Part shown: in pieces, positions 19,876 to 28,297 of the stretch
How the letters are laid out: every line of letters starts with the position of its first letter
Position numbering within the stretch: position 1 is the first letter of the stretch
Assembly: GCF_026342405.1 (NCBI RefSeq)
Contig: NZ_JAPEMU010000001.1
Span: forward strand, 8,742,001-8,806,000
Direction: 5' to 3'
From: Kitasatospora sp. NBC_00240
GTDB taxonomy: Bacteria; Actinomycetota; Actinomycetes; Streptomycetales; Streptomycetaceae
Length of the DNA stretch: 64,000 nucleotides
Notes under the pieces: generated by a model
What the model was told of the DNA's origin: nothing
Seen by the model: only the letters and a program-made list of their open reading frames with translations
Databases searched by the model: none
Position numbers and translations under genes: made by a program

Positions 19876-22467
19876 GTGAGGTTCACCTCAGCAGGCTCCA
19901 GAGTCCGGCCGCCGCTCCGGCGCGCCCCGGCCGCCCTCACGGCCGCCGCCGTGGTCGCCGGCCTCTGCATGGCCGTCCCGGTCAGCACCGCCAACGCGGC
20001 CGGCACGCTGCTCTCCCAGGGCAAGACCGTCACCGCCTCCTCCTCGGAGAACGGTGGCACCCCGGCCACCGCCGCCGTCGACGGCAACACCGGCACCCGC
20101 TGGTCCAGCGCCGCGACCGACGCCCAGTGGCTGCAGGTCGACCTCGGCGTCAGCGCCTCGATCGACAAGGTCGTCCTCAACTGGGAGGCCGCGTACGGCG
20201 ACGGCTACCAGATCCAGGTCTCCGCCGACGGCGCCTCCTGGACCACGATCTACACCACCACCACGGGCACCGGCGGTGTCGAGACGCTGAACGTCAGCGG
20301 CACCGGCCGCTACGTCCGCTTCAACGGCACCCACCGCCACACCGGATACGGCTACTCCCTCTGGGAGTTCCAGGTCTACGGCACCCCCGGCGGCGGCACC
20401 GGCCCGACCTGCTCCACCGCCAACGCGGCGCTGAACAAGCCGGCCACCTCCTCCTCCACGGAGAACGGCGGCACCCCCGCCTCGGCCGCCTTCGACGGCA
20501 ACACCGGCACCCGCTGGGCCAGCGTCGCCGCCGACCCGCAGTGGCTGCAGGTCGACCTCGGCTCCAGCCAGCAGGTCTGCTCGGTGGACCTCAACTGGGA
20601 GGCGGCGTACGGCGACGGCTACCAGATCCAGCTCTCTCCCGACGGCACCACCTGGAACACCGTCTACAGCACCACCACGGGCACCGGCGGTGTCGAGACG
20701 CTGAACGTCAGCGGCACGGGCCGCTACGTCCGCTTCAACGGCACCCACCGCCACACCGGATACGGCTACTCCCTCTGGGAGTTCGCCGTGCACACCGGCG
20801 GCGGCTCGACCGTCCCGCCGGTCCAGGGCGGCGGCGACCTCGGCCCCAACGTCAAGATCTTCGACCCGTCCACGCCGAACATCCAGGCCACGGTCGACCA
20901 GATCTTCAGCCAGCAGGAGTCCAACCAGTTCGGCTCCGAGCGGTACGCGATGCTGTTCAAGCCGGGCACGTACAGCAACCTGAACGCGCAGATCGGCTTC
21001 TACACCTCGATCGCCGGTCTCGGCCTGAACCCCGACGACACCACCATCAACGGCGACGTCACCGTCGACGCCGGCTGGTTCAACGGCAACGCCACCCAGA
21101 ACTTCTGGCGCTCGGCCGAGAACCTGCACCTCAAGCCGGTCAGCGGCACCGACCGCTGGGCCGTCTCGCAGGCCGCGCCGTTCCGCCGGATGCACGTCGA
21201 GGGCGGCCTCAACCTCGCCCCGGCGAGCTACGGCTGGGCCAGCGGCGGCTACATCGCCGACAGCAAGATCGACGGCCAGGTGGGCAACTACTCGCAGCAG
21301 CAGTGGTACACCCGAGACAGTTCGATCGGCGGCTTCAGCAACGGCGTCTGGAACCAGACCTTCTCCGGTGTCCAGGGCGCCCCCGCCCAGGGCTTCCCGG
21401 ACCCGCCGTACACCACCCTGGACACCACCCCCACCTCGCGTGAGAAGCCGTTCCTCTACCTGGACGGCAACGAGTACAAGGTGTTCACCCCGGCCAAGCG
21501 CACCAACGCGCGCGGCACCTCCTGGGGCGCCGGCGCGCCGCAGGGCGAGTCCATCCCGCTGAGCCAGTTCTACGTGGTCAAGGCGGGCGCGACCGCGGCG
21601 ACCATCAACCAGGCGCTGGCGCAGGGTCTCAACCTGCTCTTCACGCCGGGCGTCTACCACGTCGACCAGACGATCAACATCACCCGGGCGAACACCGTGG
21701 TCCTCGGCCTCGGCATGGCCACCGTCATCCCGGACAACGGCGTCACCGCGCTGAAGGTCGCCGACGTGGACGGCGTCAAGCTCGCGGGGCTGCTGCTCGA
21801 CGCGGGTACGGTCAACTCCCCCGCCCTGCTGCAGGTCGGCGACGGCGGCCCCGGCGCGGACCACTCGGCCAACCCGACAACCGTCCAGGACGTCTTCGTC
21901 CGGGTCGGCGGCGTCACGGCCGGCAAGGCCACCGCGGGCATGCTGATCAACAGCAACAACACCATCGTCGACCACACCTGGATCTGGCGCGCCGACCACG
22001 GCGCGGGTGTCGGCTGGGAGAGCAACCGCTCCGACTACGGCATGCAGGTGCGCGGCAACGACGTGCTCGCCACCGGCCTGTTCGTCGAGCACTTCAACAA
22101 GTACGACGTGCAGTGGTTCGGTGACCGCGGCAAGACCATCTTCTTCCAGAACGAGAAGGCCTACGACGCCCCCAACCAGGCGGCCATCCAGAACGGCGCC
22201 GTCAAGGGCTACGCCGCCTACAAGGTCGAGGACTCGGTCAACACCCACGAGGGCTGGGGCCTGGGCAGCTACTGCTACTTCAACGTCGACCCGACCATCG
22301 TGATGGACCACGGGTTCGAGGTGCCGAACAAGCCGGGCGTCAAGCTGCACGACGTCCTGGTGAACTCGCTCGGCGGAAACGGCCAGTTCAACCACGTGGT
22401 GAACAACGTCGGCAACCCGACCTCGGGCACCGGCACCGTCCCGTCGAACCTGGTCTCGTACCCGTAA
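19876..22467 (+). CDS. Secreted double F5/8C (CBM32-like) protein with beta-helix catalytic domain
   Basis: A secreted protein of 863 residues from the GTG at 19876, which has an AGGAG ribosome site; upstream in-frame starts would hide the signal peptide. The signal peptide ends about ANA-AG near residue 40. Two F5/8 type C carbohydrate-binding domains follow (about 40-170 and 180-308), nearly identical in their second halves. Then comes a 540-residue domain with repeated short beta-strand motifs (LLFTPGVYHVDQTINI, TVVLGLGMATVI, ADHGAGVGWESN), consistent with a right-handed beta-helix of the GH55-like type. Glucan hydrolysis is plausible given the beta-glucosidase and sugar importer nearby, but the family and substrate are inference. 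It is controlled by LacI-type boxes matching the gene downstream. Confidence 0.8.
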   Translation: MRFTSAGSRVRPPLRRAPAALTAAAVVAGLCMAVPVSTANAAGTLLSQGKTVTASSSENGGTPATAAVDGNTGTRWSSAATDAQWLQVDLGVSASIDKVVLNWEAAYGDGYQIQVSADGASWTTIYTTTTGTGGVETLNVSGTGRYVRFNGTHRHTGYGYSLWEFQVYGTPGGGTGPTCSTANAALNKPATSSSTENGGTPASAAFDGNTGTRWASVAADPQWLQVDLGSSQQVCSVDLNWEAAYGDGYQIQLSPDGTTWNTVYSTTTGTGGVETLNVSGTGRYVRFNGTHRHTGYGYSLWEFAVHTGGGSTVPPVQGGGDLGPNVKIFDPSTPNIQATVDQIFSQQESNQFGSERYAMLFKPGTYSNLNAQIGFYTSIAGLGLNPDDTTINGDVTVDAGWFNGNATQNFWRSAENLHLKPVSGTDRWAVSQAAPFRRMHVEGGLNLAPASYGWASGGYIADSKIDGQVGNYSQQQWYTRDSSIGGFSNGVWNQTFSGVQGAPAQGFPDPPYTTLDTTPTSREKPFLYLDGNEYKVFTPAKRTNARGTSWGAGAPQGESIPLSQFYVVKAGATAATINQALAQGLNLLFTPGVYHVDQTINITRANTVVLGLGMATVIPDNGVTALKVADVDGVKLAGLLLDAGTVNSPALLQVGDGGPGADHSANPTTVQDVFVRVGGVTAGKATAGMLINSNNTIVDHTWIWRADHGAGVGWESNRSDYGMQVRGNDVLATGLFVEHFNKYDVQWFGDRGKTIFFQNEKAYDAPNQAAIQNGAVKGYAAYKVEDSVNTHEGWGLGSYCYFNVDPTIVMDHGFEVPNKPGVKLHDVLVNSLGGNGQFNHVVNNVGNPTSGTGTVPSNLVSYP
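20257..20370 (+). repeat. 114-bp internal duplication in the CBM coding region, copy 1
   Basis: This stretch, encoding the C-terminal half of the first F5/8C domain, recurs at 20671-20784 with one difference seen (offset exactly 414 bases). The identity is far higher than needed for the fold, so it points to recent duplication or gene conversion. Confidence 0.85.
20671..20784 (+). repeat. 114-bp internal duplication in the CBM coding region, copy 2
   Basis: Second copy of the repeat at 20257-20370, within the second F5/8C domain. The N-terminal halves of the two domains differ more. Confidence 0.85.
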
Positions 22468-22534
22468 CGAGACCGGCACCGTAGCGACCGGAGCCACCAC
22501 GGTGGCCACCCGGTAGGAGAAGGAGACACAGGAA

Positions 22535-22565
22535 GGACGGCCCGCCGGCCACCGGCGGGCCGTCC
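22535..22565 (+). terminator. Hairpin after the CBM beta-helix gene
   Basis: GGACGGCCCGCCGG and its complement form a perfect 14-bp stem with a 3-base loop, 67 bases past the stop and ahead of the lacI promoter. Confidence 0.8.
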
Positions 22566-22597
22566 GCACCGCACCGGGCGCACCTGCGAGGGCAGCA

Positions 22598-22610
22598 GGG
22601 AGCGCTTTCC
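22598..22610. promoter_or_regulatory. LacI/CebR-like operator before lacI
   Basis: GGGAGCGCTTTCC differs by one base from the two boxes at 19544 and 19701. It lies 20 bases before the LacI start codon, next to a TGCTAT minus-10-like element, so autoregulation is likely. Confidence 0.7.
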
Positions 22611-22630
22611 GCCATGCTATAAAAGCCGCT

Positions 22631-23689
22631 ATGAGTGATGCCCTGCGAACGGCCGTTTCCCGGCCCGCGACCCTGGAGGACGTGGCCCGGGTCGCCGGGG
22701 TCTCGCGGTCGACCGTCTCCCGAGTGATCAACGGGATCCGCAACGTCGACCTGGAGATCCAGGAGACCGTCCGCGAGGCCATCGCCGCCACCGGCTACGT
22801 GCCCAACAGCGCGGCCCGCTCGCTGGTCACCCGGCGGGCCGGCTCGATCGCCCTGGTCCTCTCCGGGGTCGCCGGCGAGGTGGAGGACGAGGACCGGGCC
22901 AGGAACCGGGTCCTCACCGACCCCTTCTTCGGCCGCGCCCTCAGCGGCGTGGTGGGCGCGCTGCGCCCGCGGGGACTGCACCCGCTGCTGATGGTGGCCG
23001 ACACCGCCGAGGCCAGGGACCAGGTGGTCGGGCACCTCAAGCAGGGCGGCGCCGACGGCGCGGTCCTGGTCTCCACCGACCCGGACGACCCGCTGCCCTC
23101 GCGGCTGGTCGAAGTCGGTCTGCCCGTCGTCCTGTTCGCCCGCCCGGTCCGTCCGATCCCGATCAGCTACGTCGACCTCGCCAACCGGGACGGCGCCCGC
23201 CTGGCGGCGGACCACCTCGCCGCGCGCGGCTGCCGGCAGGTCGTGATGATCGGTGGCCCGGCCGGGGTGCCGGCCGCCCAGGACCGCCTGACCGGGTTCC
23301 GGGAGGCGATGGCCCGCCACGGCTTCCCCTACGTCCCCTGCGTGGAGGGGGACTTCACCCAGCGCGGCGGCGAACTCGCGATGGAGCGGCTGCTCGCCGA
23401 GAACCCCGGCCTGGACGGGGTGTTCGCCGGCAACGACCTGATGGCCCAGGGCGCCATGTTCGTCCTGCACGAGCAGGGCCGCCGGATCCCCGACGACGTC
23501 GCGGTGATCGGCTTCGACGACAGCAGCGCCGCGCTTGCCAGCCGGCCCCGGCTGACCACCATCCACCAGCCGGTGGAGGAGATGGCCGCCGAGCTCACCC
23601 GGCTGCTGCTGGCCCGGGTCGAGAACCCGGCCGGCCCGGTCACCTCGGTGATATTCGAACCGAACCTGGTGGTACGGCAGTCGGCCTGA
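22631..23689 (+). CDS. LacI-family transcriptional regulator
   Basis: A 352-residue repressor. The DNA-binding headpiece (residues about 13-60) has TLEDVARVAGVSRSTVSRVIN and the hinge helix NSAARSLVTRR; the periplasmic-binding-like effector domain follows to the end. The three GGGAGCGCT boxes, two before the beta-helix enzyme and one before this gene, make it the likely regulator of both. A sugar released from the glucan substrate would be the inducer. It follows the enzyme gene in the same direction, separated by a terminator. Confidence 0.93.
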   Translation: MSDALRTAVSRPATLEDVARVAGVSRSTVSRVINGIRNVDLEIQETVREAIAATGYVPNSAARSLVTRRAGSIALVLSGVAGEVEDEDRARNRVLTDPFFGRALSGVVGALRPRGLHPLLMVADTAEARDQVVGHLKQGGADGAVLVSTDPDDPLPSRLVEVGLPVVLFARPVRPIPISYVDLANRDGARLAADHLAARGCRQVVMIGGPAGVPAAQDRLTGFREAMARHGFPYVPCVEGDFTQRGGELAMERLLAENPGLDGVFAGNDLMAQGAMFVLHEQGRRIPDDVAVIGFDDSSAALASRPRLTTIHQPVEEMAAELTRLLLARVENPAGPVTSVIFEPNLVVRQSA

Positions 23690-23731
23690 ACCCTGAGGCG
23701 TCCGGCACGGCGCCTTGGTGCCCCAGGGGGG

Positions 23732-24439
23732 TCACTTCTTGCCGACGGACGGCAGGAACGCGGTCGCCGTGAGCTTGTTGTCGCACTGTGCGAAGAGCCC
23801 GCCGCCCTCCCGGCCGACCTGGTACTTGCCCGCCTCCGGCACCCCGAGCACCAGCGACGGCGGGGCGAACGGCGTGGCACCGGACGGGCAGTAGCCGTCC
23901 GCCTCGCCCAGGACCGGCTTGAGACCGAGCGTGGTGAACATCTTCGCGCCCGGCAGCAGCTGGACCGCCACGGCCGGACCGACCTGCTGCACCTGGAGCG
24001 GCAGCGACTTGTCCGGCGAGCCCTGGCCGGCGCCCGCCACCGTGGGGAACCCCTTCACGCCGCAGGCGTGCCCGCCGACGTTGGTGAACTCCACCGTCAC
24101 CACGTAGGAGCCGACCGGGCTCGGTTCGACGTCCCGGGCGGCCGAGGCCTTGAGGTCGGCGTCGGCGCAGGCCGGCAGCACACCCGGCGCGGCGGGGGCC
24201 GAGGGCTTGCCGGCTGTCGCCGTCGCGCCGGCGCTCGGGGACCCGGTGCCGGCGGGGGTGGCGGGAGCGGCGCTCGGAGCCGTGCTCGCGCCGGCGGGCG
24301 GCGCGGGCACGCCGGCCGATGGTCCGGCCGCACTGCCCGTCTCGGTGGGACCGCACCCGGCCAGCAGCGCGGCCGCGGCGGCGGCCGCCAGCGCTGCTGC
24401 GGTGGTACGGGTACGCGATCGGTTCGTCCGTCGCTCCAT
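23732..24439 (-). CDS. DUF4232 lipoprotein
   Basis: A 235-residue exported lipoprotein. The signal peptide has a basic start, an Ala-rich core and the lipobox LLAGC. A 60-residue Pro/Ala/Ser/Thr-rich linker follows, then a DUF4232 domain with two cysteine pairs (ACADADL, HACGV, YCPSG, AQCDN) suggesting disulfides. The function is unknown; such proteins sit on the outer face of the membrane. It is convergent with lacI and separated from it by only 42 bases. Confidence 0.85.
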   Translation of the reverse strand: MERRTNRSRTRTTAAALAAAAAAALLAGCGPTETGSAAGPSAGVPAPPAGASTAPSAAPATPAGTGSPSAGATATAGKPSAPAAPGVLPACADADLKASAARDVEPSPVGSYVVTVEFTNVGGHACGVKGFPTVAGAGQGSPDKSLPLQVQQVGPAVAVQLLPGAKMFTTLGLKPVLGEADGYCPSGATPFAPPSLVLGVPEAGKYQVGREGGGLFAQCDNKLTATAFLPSVGKK

Positions 24440-25010
24440 CAGATCCCCCTGCTGTCCGTGATGACCTGCTCGTCGCCGCTGATGACGCGACGACCCCCGG
24501 TGTCCGGTTCCCGTCGTGCCGTGCTGTGACGATCCGTGCCGTGCTGTGACGATCCGATCCGAGCCGTGACGATCCGGGTCGAACCATGACGATCCGCGGC
24601 CGGCGGGGCCACCGGGCCGGAGGTGGCTCCCGGTGCCGCCGCCGTGGCGTCGGAGCCGGAGGGTGCGGGCTGGTCCGGCGGGGCCGGTCGGGCGCGCCGC
24701 CCGGGCGCCGACGCTGCGTGGCCGGTGCGGGGAGTGATCGGTACGTTCGTGCGCGACTTGAACTCCCGTTTGCCCGCGAAGAGTGCTGATGATCCGAGAA
24801 ATGGAGGAAATAGGGGGAGAGCGTGGGGAAGTGATGGATCAGGTTGGCCTCACCTGTAGCTCTGCGTAGCGTCGATGTCACGCCGGATCGGGCGGCCCGC
24901 GACGCCGGGTTGCACCGAGGGCCCGTCCGGTGGTCTTCACACTGCCTCCATGAGCCGTGCTCCCTCTGCCCGGCGCGTCCGCCCTGCGGGCGCGCGGAAG
25001 GAAGACGCCC
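24440..25010. other. Intergenic region with tandem repeat upstream of SulP unit
   Basis: Contains the 20-bp tandem repeat at 24515-24594. A 26-codon frame (24789-24869) opens with ATGATCCGAGAA but has no good ribosome site and no homology I recognise, so I do not call it. The AT content rises around 24760-24840, a likely promoter area. Confidence 0.5.
24515..24594. repeat. 20-bp tandem repeat, four units
   Basis: Unit CGTGCCGTGCTGTGACGATC occurs twice perfectly (24515, 24535), followed by two diverged units (24555, 24575), all ending TGACGATC. It lies just upstream of the DUF4232 lipoprotein on its promoter side. Confidence 0.85.
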
Positions 25011-25214
25011 ATGCGCACCCGCGCCGACCGATGCGACGCACCCCACCGGACGAGCCCGCCCCGCAGACCCGCCCCCGCCCCCGCCCCGGCCGTGGGCCCG
25101 GCCGAGGCCCGCACCCCCCGATCCGCCCGCACCGCGACCTGCTCCGGCCCTGACGCCCCCGCCCGTCCGTCCCGCCGTCCCGCGGGTCAGCGCGCCGAGG
25201 CGGCGGTCCGATGA
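25011..25214 (+). CDS. Small Pro/Ala/Arg-rich ORF coupled to sulP
   Basis: A possible 67-residue protein. The ATG at 25011 has a strong GGAAGGAAG site six bases before it, and its stop overlaps the SulP start as ATGA. The composition (Pro, Ala, Arg, no hydrophobic segment) is unlike a folded protein. It may be a leader whose translation feeds ribosomes to sulP rather than a functional polypeptide. No homologue is recognised. Confidence 0.45.
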   Translation: MRTRADRCDAPHRTSPPRRPAPAPAPAVGPAEARTPRSARTATCSGPDAPARPSRRPAGQRAEAAVR

Positions 25215-26746
25215 CCGGCCCGCCCCGCCCCCGGAGGACGACCGCACCCCCGCCCGGCCTGGTCGCCCGGGCCCGGTCGCTGCCCTGGCGGGAGGACCTG
25301 CCGGCCTCGCTGGTGGTCTTCCTGGTGGCCCTGCCGCTCTGCGTCGGCGTCGCCGTGGCCTCCGGCGTGCCGGCCGAACTCGGCCTGGTCACCGGCATCG
25401 TCGGCGGCGTGGTGGTCGGCCTGCTGCCGGGCAGCAGCCTGCAGGTCAGCGGGCCCGCCGCCGGCCTGACGGTGCTGGTGCTGGAGGCCGTCCGGGAGCA
25501 CGGACCCGACTCGCTCGGCGCGCTGGTGCTGGCCACCGGAGTGCTCCAACTCGTCATGGGCGTGCTGCGTCTGGGGCGCTGGTTCCGGGCGATGTCGGCC
25601 GCCGTCGTGCACGGCATGCTGGCCGGAATCGGCCTGATCCTGCTCTTCGGACAGCTCTACGCGATGGCCGGGCGGCCTCCCCCGGGCACCGGCCTCGGCA
25701 AGATCACCGGCCTGCCCGCCCTGCTGGCCGACGCCGTCACCGGACGCGCCGCCGCGAGCCCGGTCCTGCTCGGCGCGGCCACCCTGCTGGTGCTGCTGCT
25801 CTGGCGGTACCTGCCGGCCCGGATCCGGGTGGTGCCGGCCCCGCTGGCCGCCGTCGGCCTGGCCTCGGCCGTCACCGCGATCGCCGCGCTGCCGGTGGCC
25901 CGGATCCGGGTGGAGGGCCTGTTCGAGGTCGTCCGGCTCCCCGACGCCTCGTCCTTCACCGCGCTGGCCGGTACCGGCGGCGCGGGCACCGTCCTGGCGT
26001 TCACCCTGATCGCCTCGGCGGAGACGCTGTTCAGCGCCGCGGCCGTGGACCGGATGCACCACGGCCCACGGACCGACTACGACCGCGAACTCACCTCCCA
26101 GGGAATCGGCAACGCGCTCTGCGGGCTGCTCGGGGCGCTGCCGATGACGGCGGTGATCGTCCGCAGCGCCGCCAACGTCCAGGCGGGCGCCCGCACCAAG
26201 GCCTCCCGGACGCTGCATGGTCTCTGGCTGCTGCTCTTCGCCGCGCTGCTCCCGGCCGTGATCGGGCTGATCCCGGTCGCGGCGCTCGCCGCCGTGCTGG
26301 TGCACGCCGGGGCGAAGCTCGTCCCCGTCCGCCGGATCGGCGCGCTCTGGCGGGAGCACCGCGGCGAGGCCGTGGTGCTGGCCGCCACCGCGGGCGCGAT
26401 CATCGCCACCAACCTGTTCGAGGGCGTGCTGGCCGGCGTCGGCCTGGCCGTGGTCAAGTCGGCCTGGCAGACCTCGCACCTGCACATCGGCGTCGAGGAG
26501 CCGGCCCACCCGGAGGACGGCCCGCTGCGGGTCCGGCTGACCGGACAGGCCACCTTCCTGCGGCTGCCCCGGCTGCTCGACGCCCTGGAGCGGCTGCCGG
26601 CCGACCGCGCCGTCGAGCTGGACTGGTCCGGCCTGCGCCACCTCGACCACGCCTGCACCGTGGCGCTGGTCACCTGGGCCGCGCAGCACCGCGCCCGCAG
26701 CACCGAGACCCTGGAGGTGGAGCCGCCGCTGCCCACCGCGGTCTGA
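25211..26746 (+). CDS. SulP-family anion transporter
   Basis: A 511-residue membrane transporter of the SulP/SLC26 family, which moves sulfate, bicarbonate or other anions. The core has about ten to twelve helices with the family signature around LPASLVVFLVALPLCVGVAVASG at residues 30-52, and GGVVVGLLPGSSLQVSGPAAGLT. The C-terminal part from about 435 is a short STAS-like domain (RLTGQATFLRLPRL, VELDWSGLRHLDH). Many actinobacterial homologues are fused to a carbonic anhydrase; this one is not. The start overlaps the preceding small ORF. Confidence 0.9.
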   Translation: MTGPPRPRRTTAPPPGLVARARSLPWREDLPASLVVFLVALPLCVGVAVASGVPAELGLVTGIVGGVVVGLLPGSSLQVSGPAAGLTVLVLEAVREHGPDSLGALVLATGVLQLVMGVLRLGRWFRAMSAAVVHGMLAGIGLILLFGQLYAMAGRPPPGTGLGKITGLPALLADAVTGRAAASPVLLGAATLLVLLLWRYLPARIRVVPAPLAAVGLASAVTAIAALPVARIRVEGLFEVVRLPDASSFTALAGTGGAGTVLAFTLIASAETLFSAAAVDRMHHGPRTDYDRELTSQGIGNALCGLLGALPMTAVIVRSAANVQAGARTKASRTLHGLWLLLFAALLPAVIGLIPVAALAAVLVHAGAKLVPVRRIGALWREHRGEAVVLAATAGAIIATNLFEGVLAGVGLAVVKSAWQTSHLHIGVEEPAHPEDGPLRVRLTGQATFLRLPRLLDALERLPADRAVELDWSGLRHLDHACTVALVTWAAQHRARSTETLEVEPPLPTAV

Positions 26747-26748
26747 AG

Positions 26749-26790
26749 GCCGGCGGCCGCACCCGCCCACCGGCGGGTGCGGCCGCCGGC
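26749..26790 (+). terminator. Very strong hairpin after sulP
   Basis: A perfect 19-bp stem (GCCGGCGGCCGCACCCGCC with its complement) around a 4-base loop CACC, starting two bases after the SulP stop codon. Confidence 0.85.
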
Positions 26791-26908
26791 CCGATCGCAG
26801 CCACCCCCGGCCGCCGCGGCCCGATCGCGTCCGCGCCCTGTCCGCGCGGGCCCGCCGGGCGGAGGATGGCATCAACCATCGTCCGTACCGCCCGAGGAGG
26901 AGCTCACC

Positions 26909-28102
26909 GTGGACCTGCTGGACGCCGCCCGAACCCTGCAGCCCGAACTGGTCGCGCTGCGCCGCGCGTTGCACGCCGAACCGGAGGTCGGCCTGCGCCT
27001 GCCGCGCACCCGGCGCAAGGTGCTCGACGCCCTGGCCGGGCTGCCGCTGGAGATCTCCACCGGCAGTGGGCTGGACTCGGTGACGGCCGTGCTGCGCGGC
27101 GACGGCGACGGCCCGACCGTCCTGCTGCGCGCCGACATGGACGCCCTGCCGGTGCAGGAGCGGGCGCCGGCCGGCGCCCCCGCCTCCGCGATCCCCGGCC
27201 GGATGCACGCCTGCGGCCACGATCTGCACACCGCGATCCTGGTCGGCGCGGCCCGGCTGCTGGCCGAGCGGCGCGAGCTGCTCGGCGGGGACGTGGTGCT
27301 GATGTTCCAGCCCGGTGAGGAGGGTGAGGGCGGCGCGAAGATCATGGTGGACGAGGGGGTGCTGACCGCCGCCGGCGCCGACCGGCCGGTGGGCGCCGCC
27401 TACGGGCTGCACGTGACCTCGGCCGTGCTGCCGGCCGGGGTGGCGGCGGGACGGCCGGGGCCGATCCTCGCGGCGTCCGACCGGCTGCGGGTGGTGGTAC
27501 GTGGACGCGGCGGCCACGGCTCCTCCCCGCACACGGCGCTCGATCCGGTGCCGGCGGCCTGCGAGATGGTGACGGCGCTGCAGACCGCCGTCACCCGGAC
27601 CTTCTCGGTCTTCGACCCGGTGGTGGTGACCGTCGGCTCCTTCCACGCGGGCGACGCCCACAACGTGATCCCCGACGAGGCCCGCTTCGAGGCCACCGTG
27701 CGCAGCTTCACCCCGGCGGCCGGGGAGCAGGCCGCCGAGGTCCTGCCCGCGGTGGTCCGGGGTGTGGCGGCCGCGCACGGCCTGACCGCGGAGGTGGAGT
27801 ACCGGCAGGACTACCCGGTGACGGTCAGCGGACCGCAGGCCGTGGCCGAGGTCGCCGACACCGTCCGGGAACTGCTCGGCGCGGACCGCTGGGTGGAGCT
27901 GGAGCACCCCTTCGCCGGCTCGGAGGACTTCTCCTTCGTGCTGCAGCGGGTGCCCGGCGCGTTCTTCTTCCTCGGTGCCACCCTGCCCGGCCGTGACCCG
28001 GCCGTCGCGCCCTACAACCACTCGCCCGAGGCGGCCTTCGACGAGTCGGTGCTCGCCGAAGGGGCGGCCCTGCTGGCGGCGCTCGCGCTGCGCCGGCGAT
28101 AG
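26909..28102 (+). CDS. M20-family amidohydrolase
   Basis: A 397-residue zinc or manganese hydrolase of the M20D amidohydrolase group (hippurate, IAA-amino acid or N-acyl amino acid hydrolases). The metal site is intact: RADMDALPVQE, MHACGHD (Cys102, His104), the catalytic FQPGEEG (Glu137/138), GLHV (His168), and a C-terminal GSEDFSF. GGHGSSPH and HNVIPDEA are the dimerisation-domain motifs. The GTG at 26909 has a GAGGAGG site; the longer frame upstream is low complexity. It is a single-gene unit. Confidence 0.92.
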   Translation: MDLLDAARTLQPELVALRRALHAEPEVGLRLPRTRRKVLDALAGLPLEISTGSGLDSVTAVLRGDGDGPTVLLRADMDALPVQERAPAGAPASAIPGRMHACGHDLHTAILVGAARLLAERRELLGGDVVLMFQPGEEGEGGAKIMVDEGVLTAAGADRPVGAAYGLHVTSAVLPAGVAAGRPGPILAASDRLRVVVRGRGGHGSSPHTALDPVPAACEMVTALQTAVTRTFSVFDPVVVTVGSFHAGDAHNVIPDEARFEATVRSFTPAAGEQAAEVLPAVVRGVAAAHGLTAEVEYRQDYPVTVSGPQAVAEVADTVRELLGADRWVELEHPFAGSEDFSFVLQRVPGAFFFLGATLPGRDPAVAPYNHSPEAAFDESVLAEGAALLAALALRRR

Positions 28103-28297
28103 GCCGGCCGGCGCGCGGCCGCGCGTGCTGCGGGACTCCGGCGCGTACCGGCTCCGACCGGCCTGTTTATCCGCTGTGCATCGCGGTGGGCCACGCTGCC
28201 GGTCGTGCGGTTCGCCTCCCGCGGTCCGTGTCCGACCACCGCCCATCACCGCCGGAGACCGTCGAGCGGTCTCCGGCCGGGACCCGAGGAGAACACC

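Noticed and set aside
19888..22791. 967-codon minus-strand frame opposite the CBM enzyme
   Set aside because: Antisense of a clear secreted protein gene with repeated Val/Gly/Asp runs; shadow.
24789..24869. 26-codon frame upstream of the SulP unit
   Set aside because: No ribosome site of quality, no homologue recognised and far from the next start.
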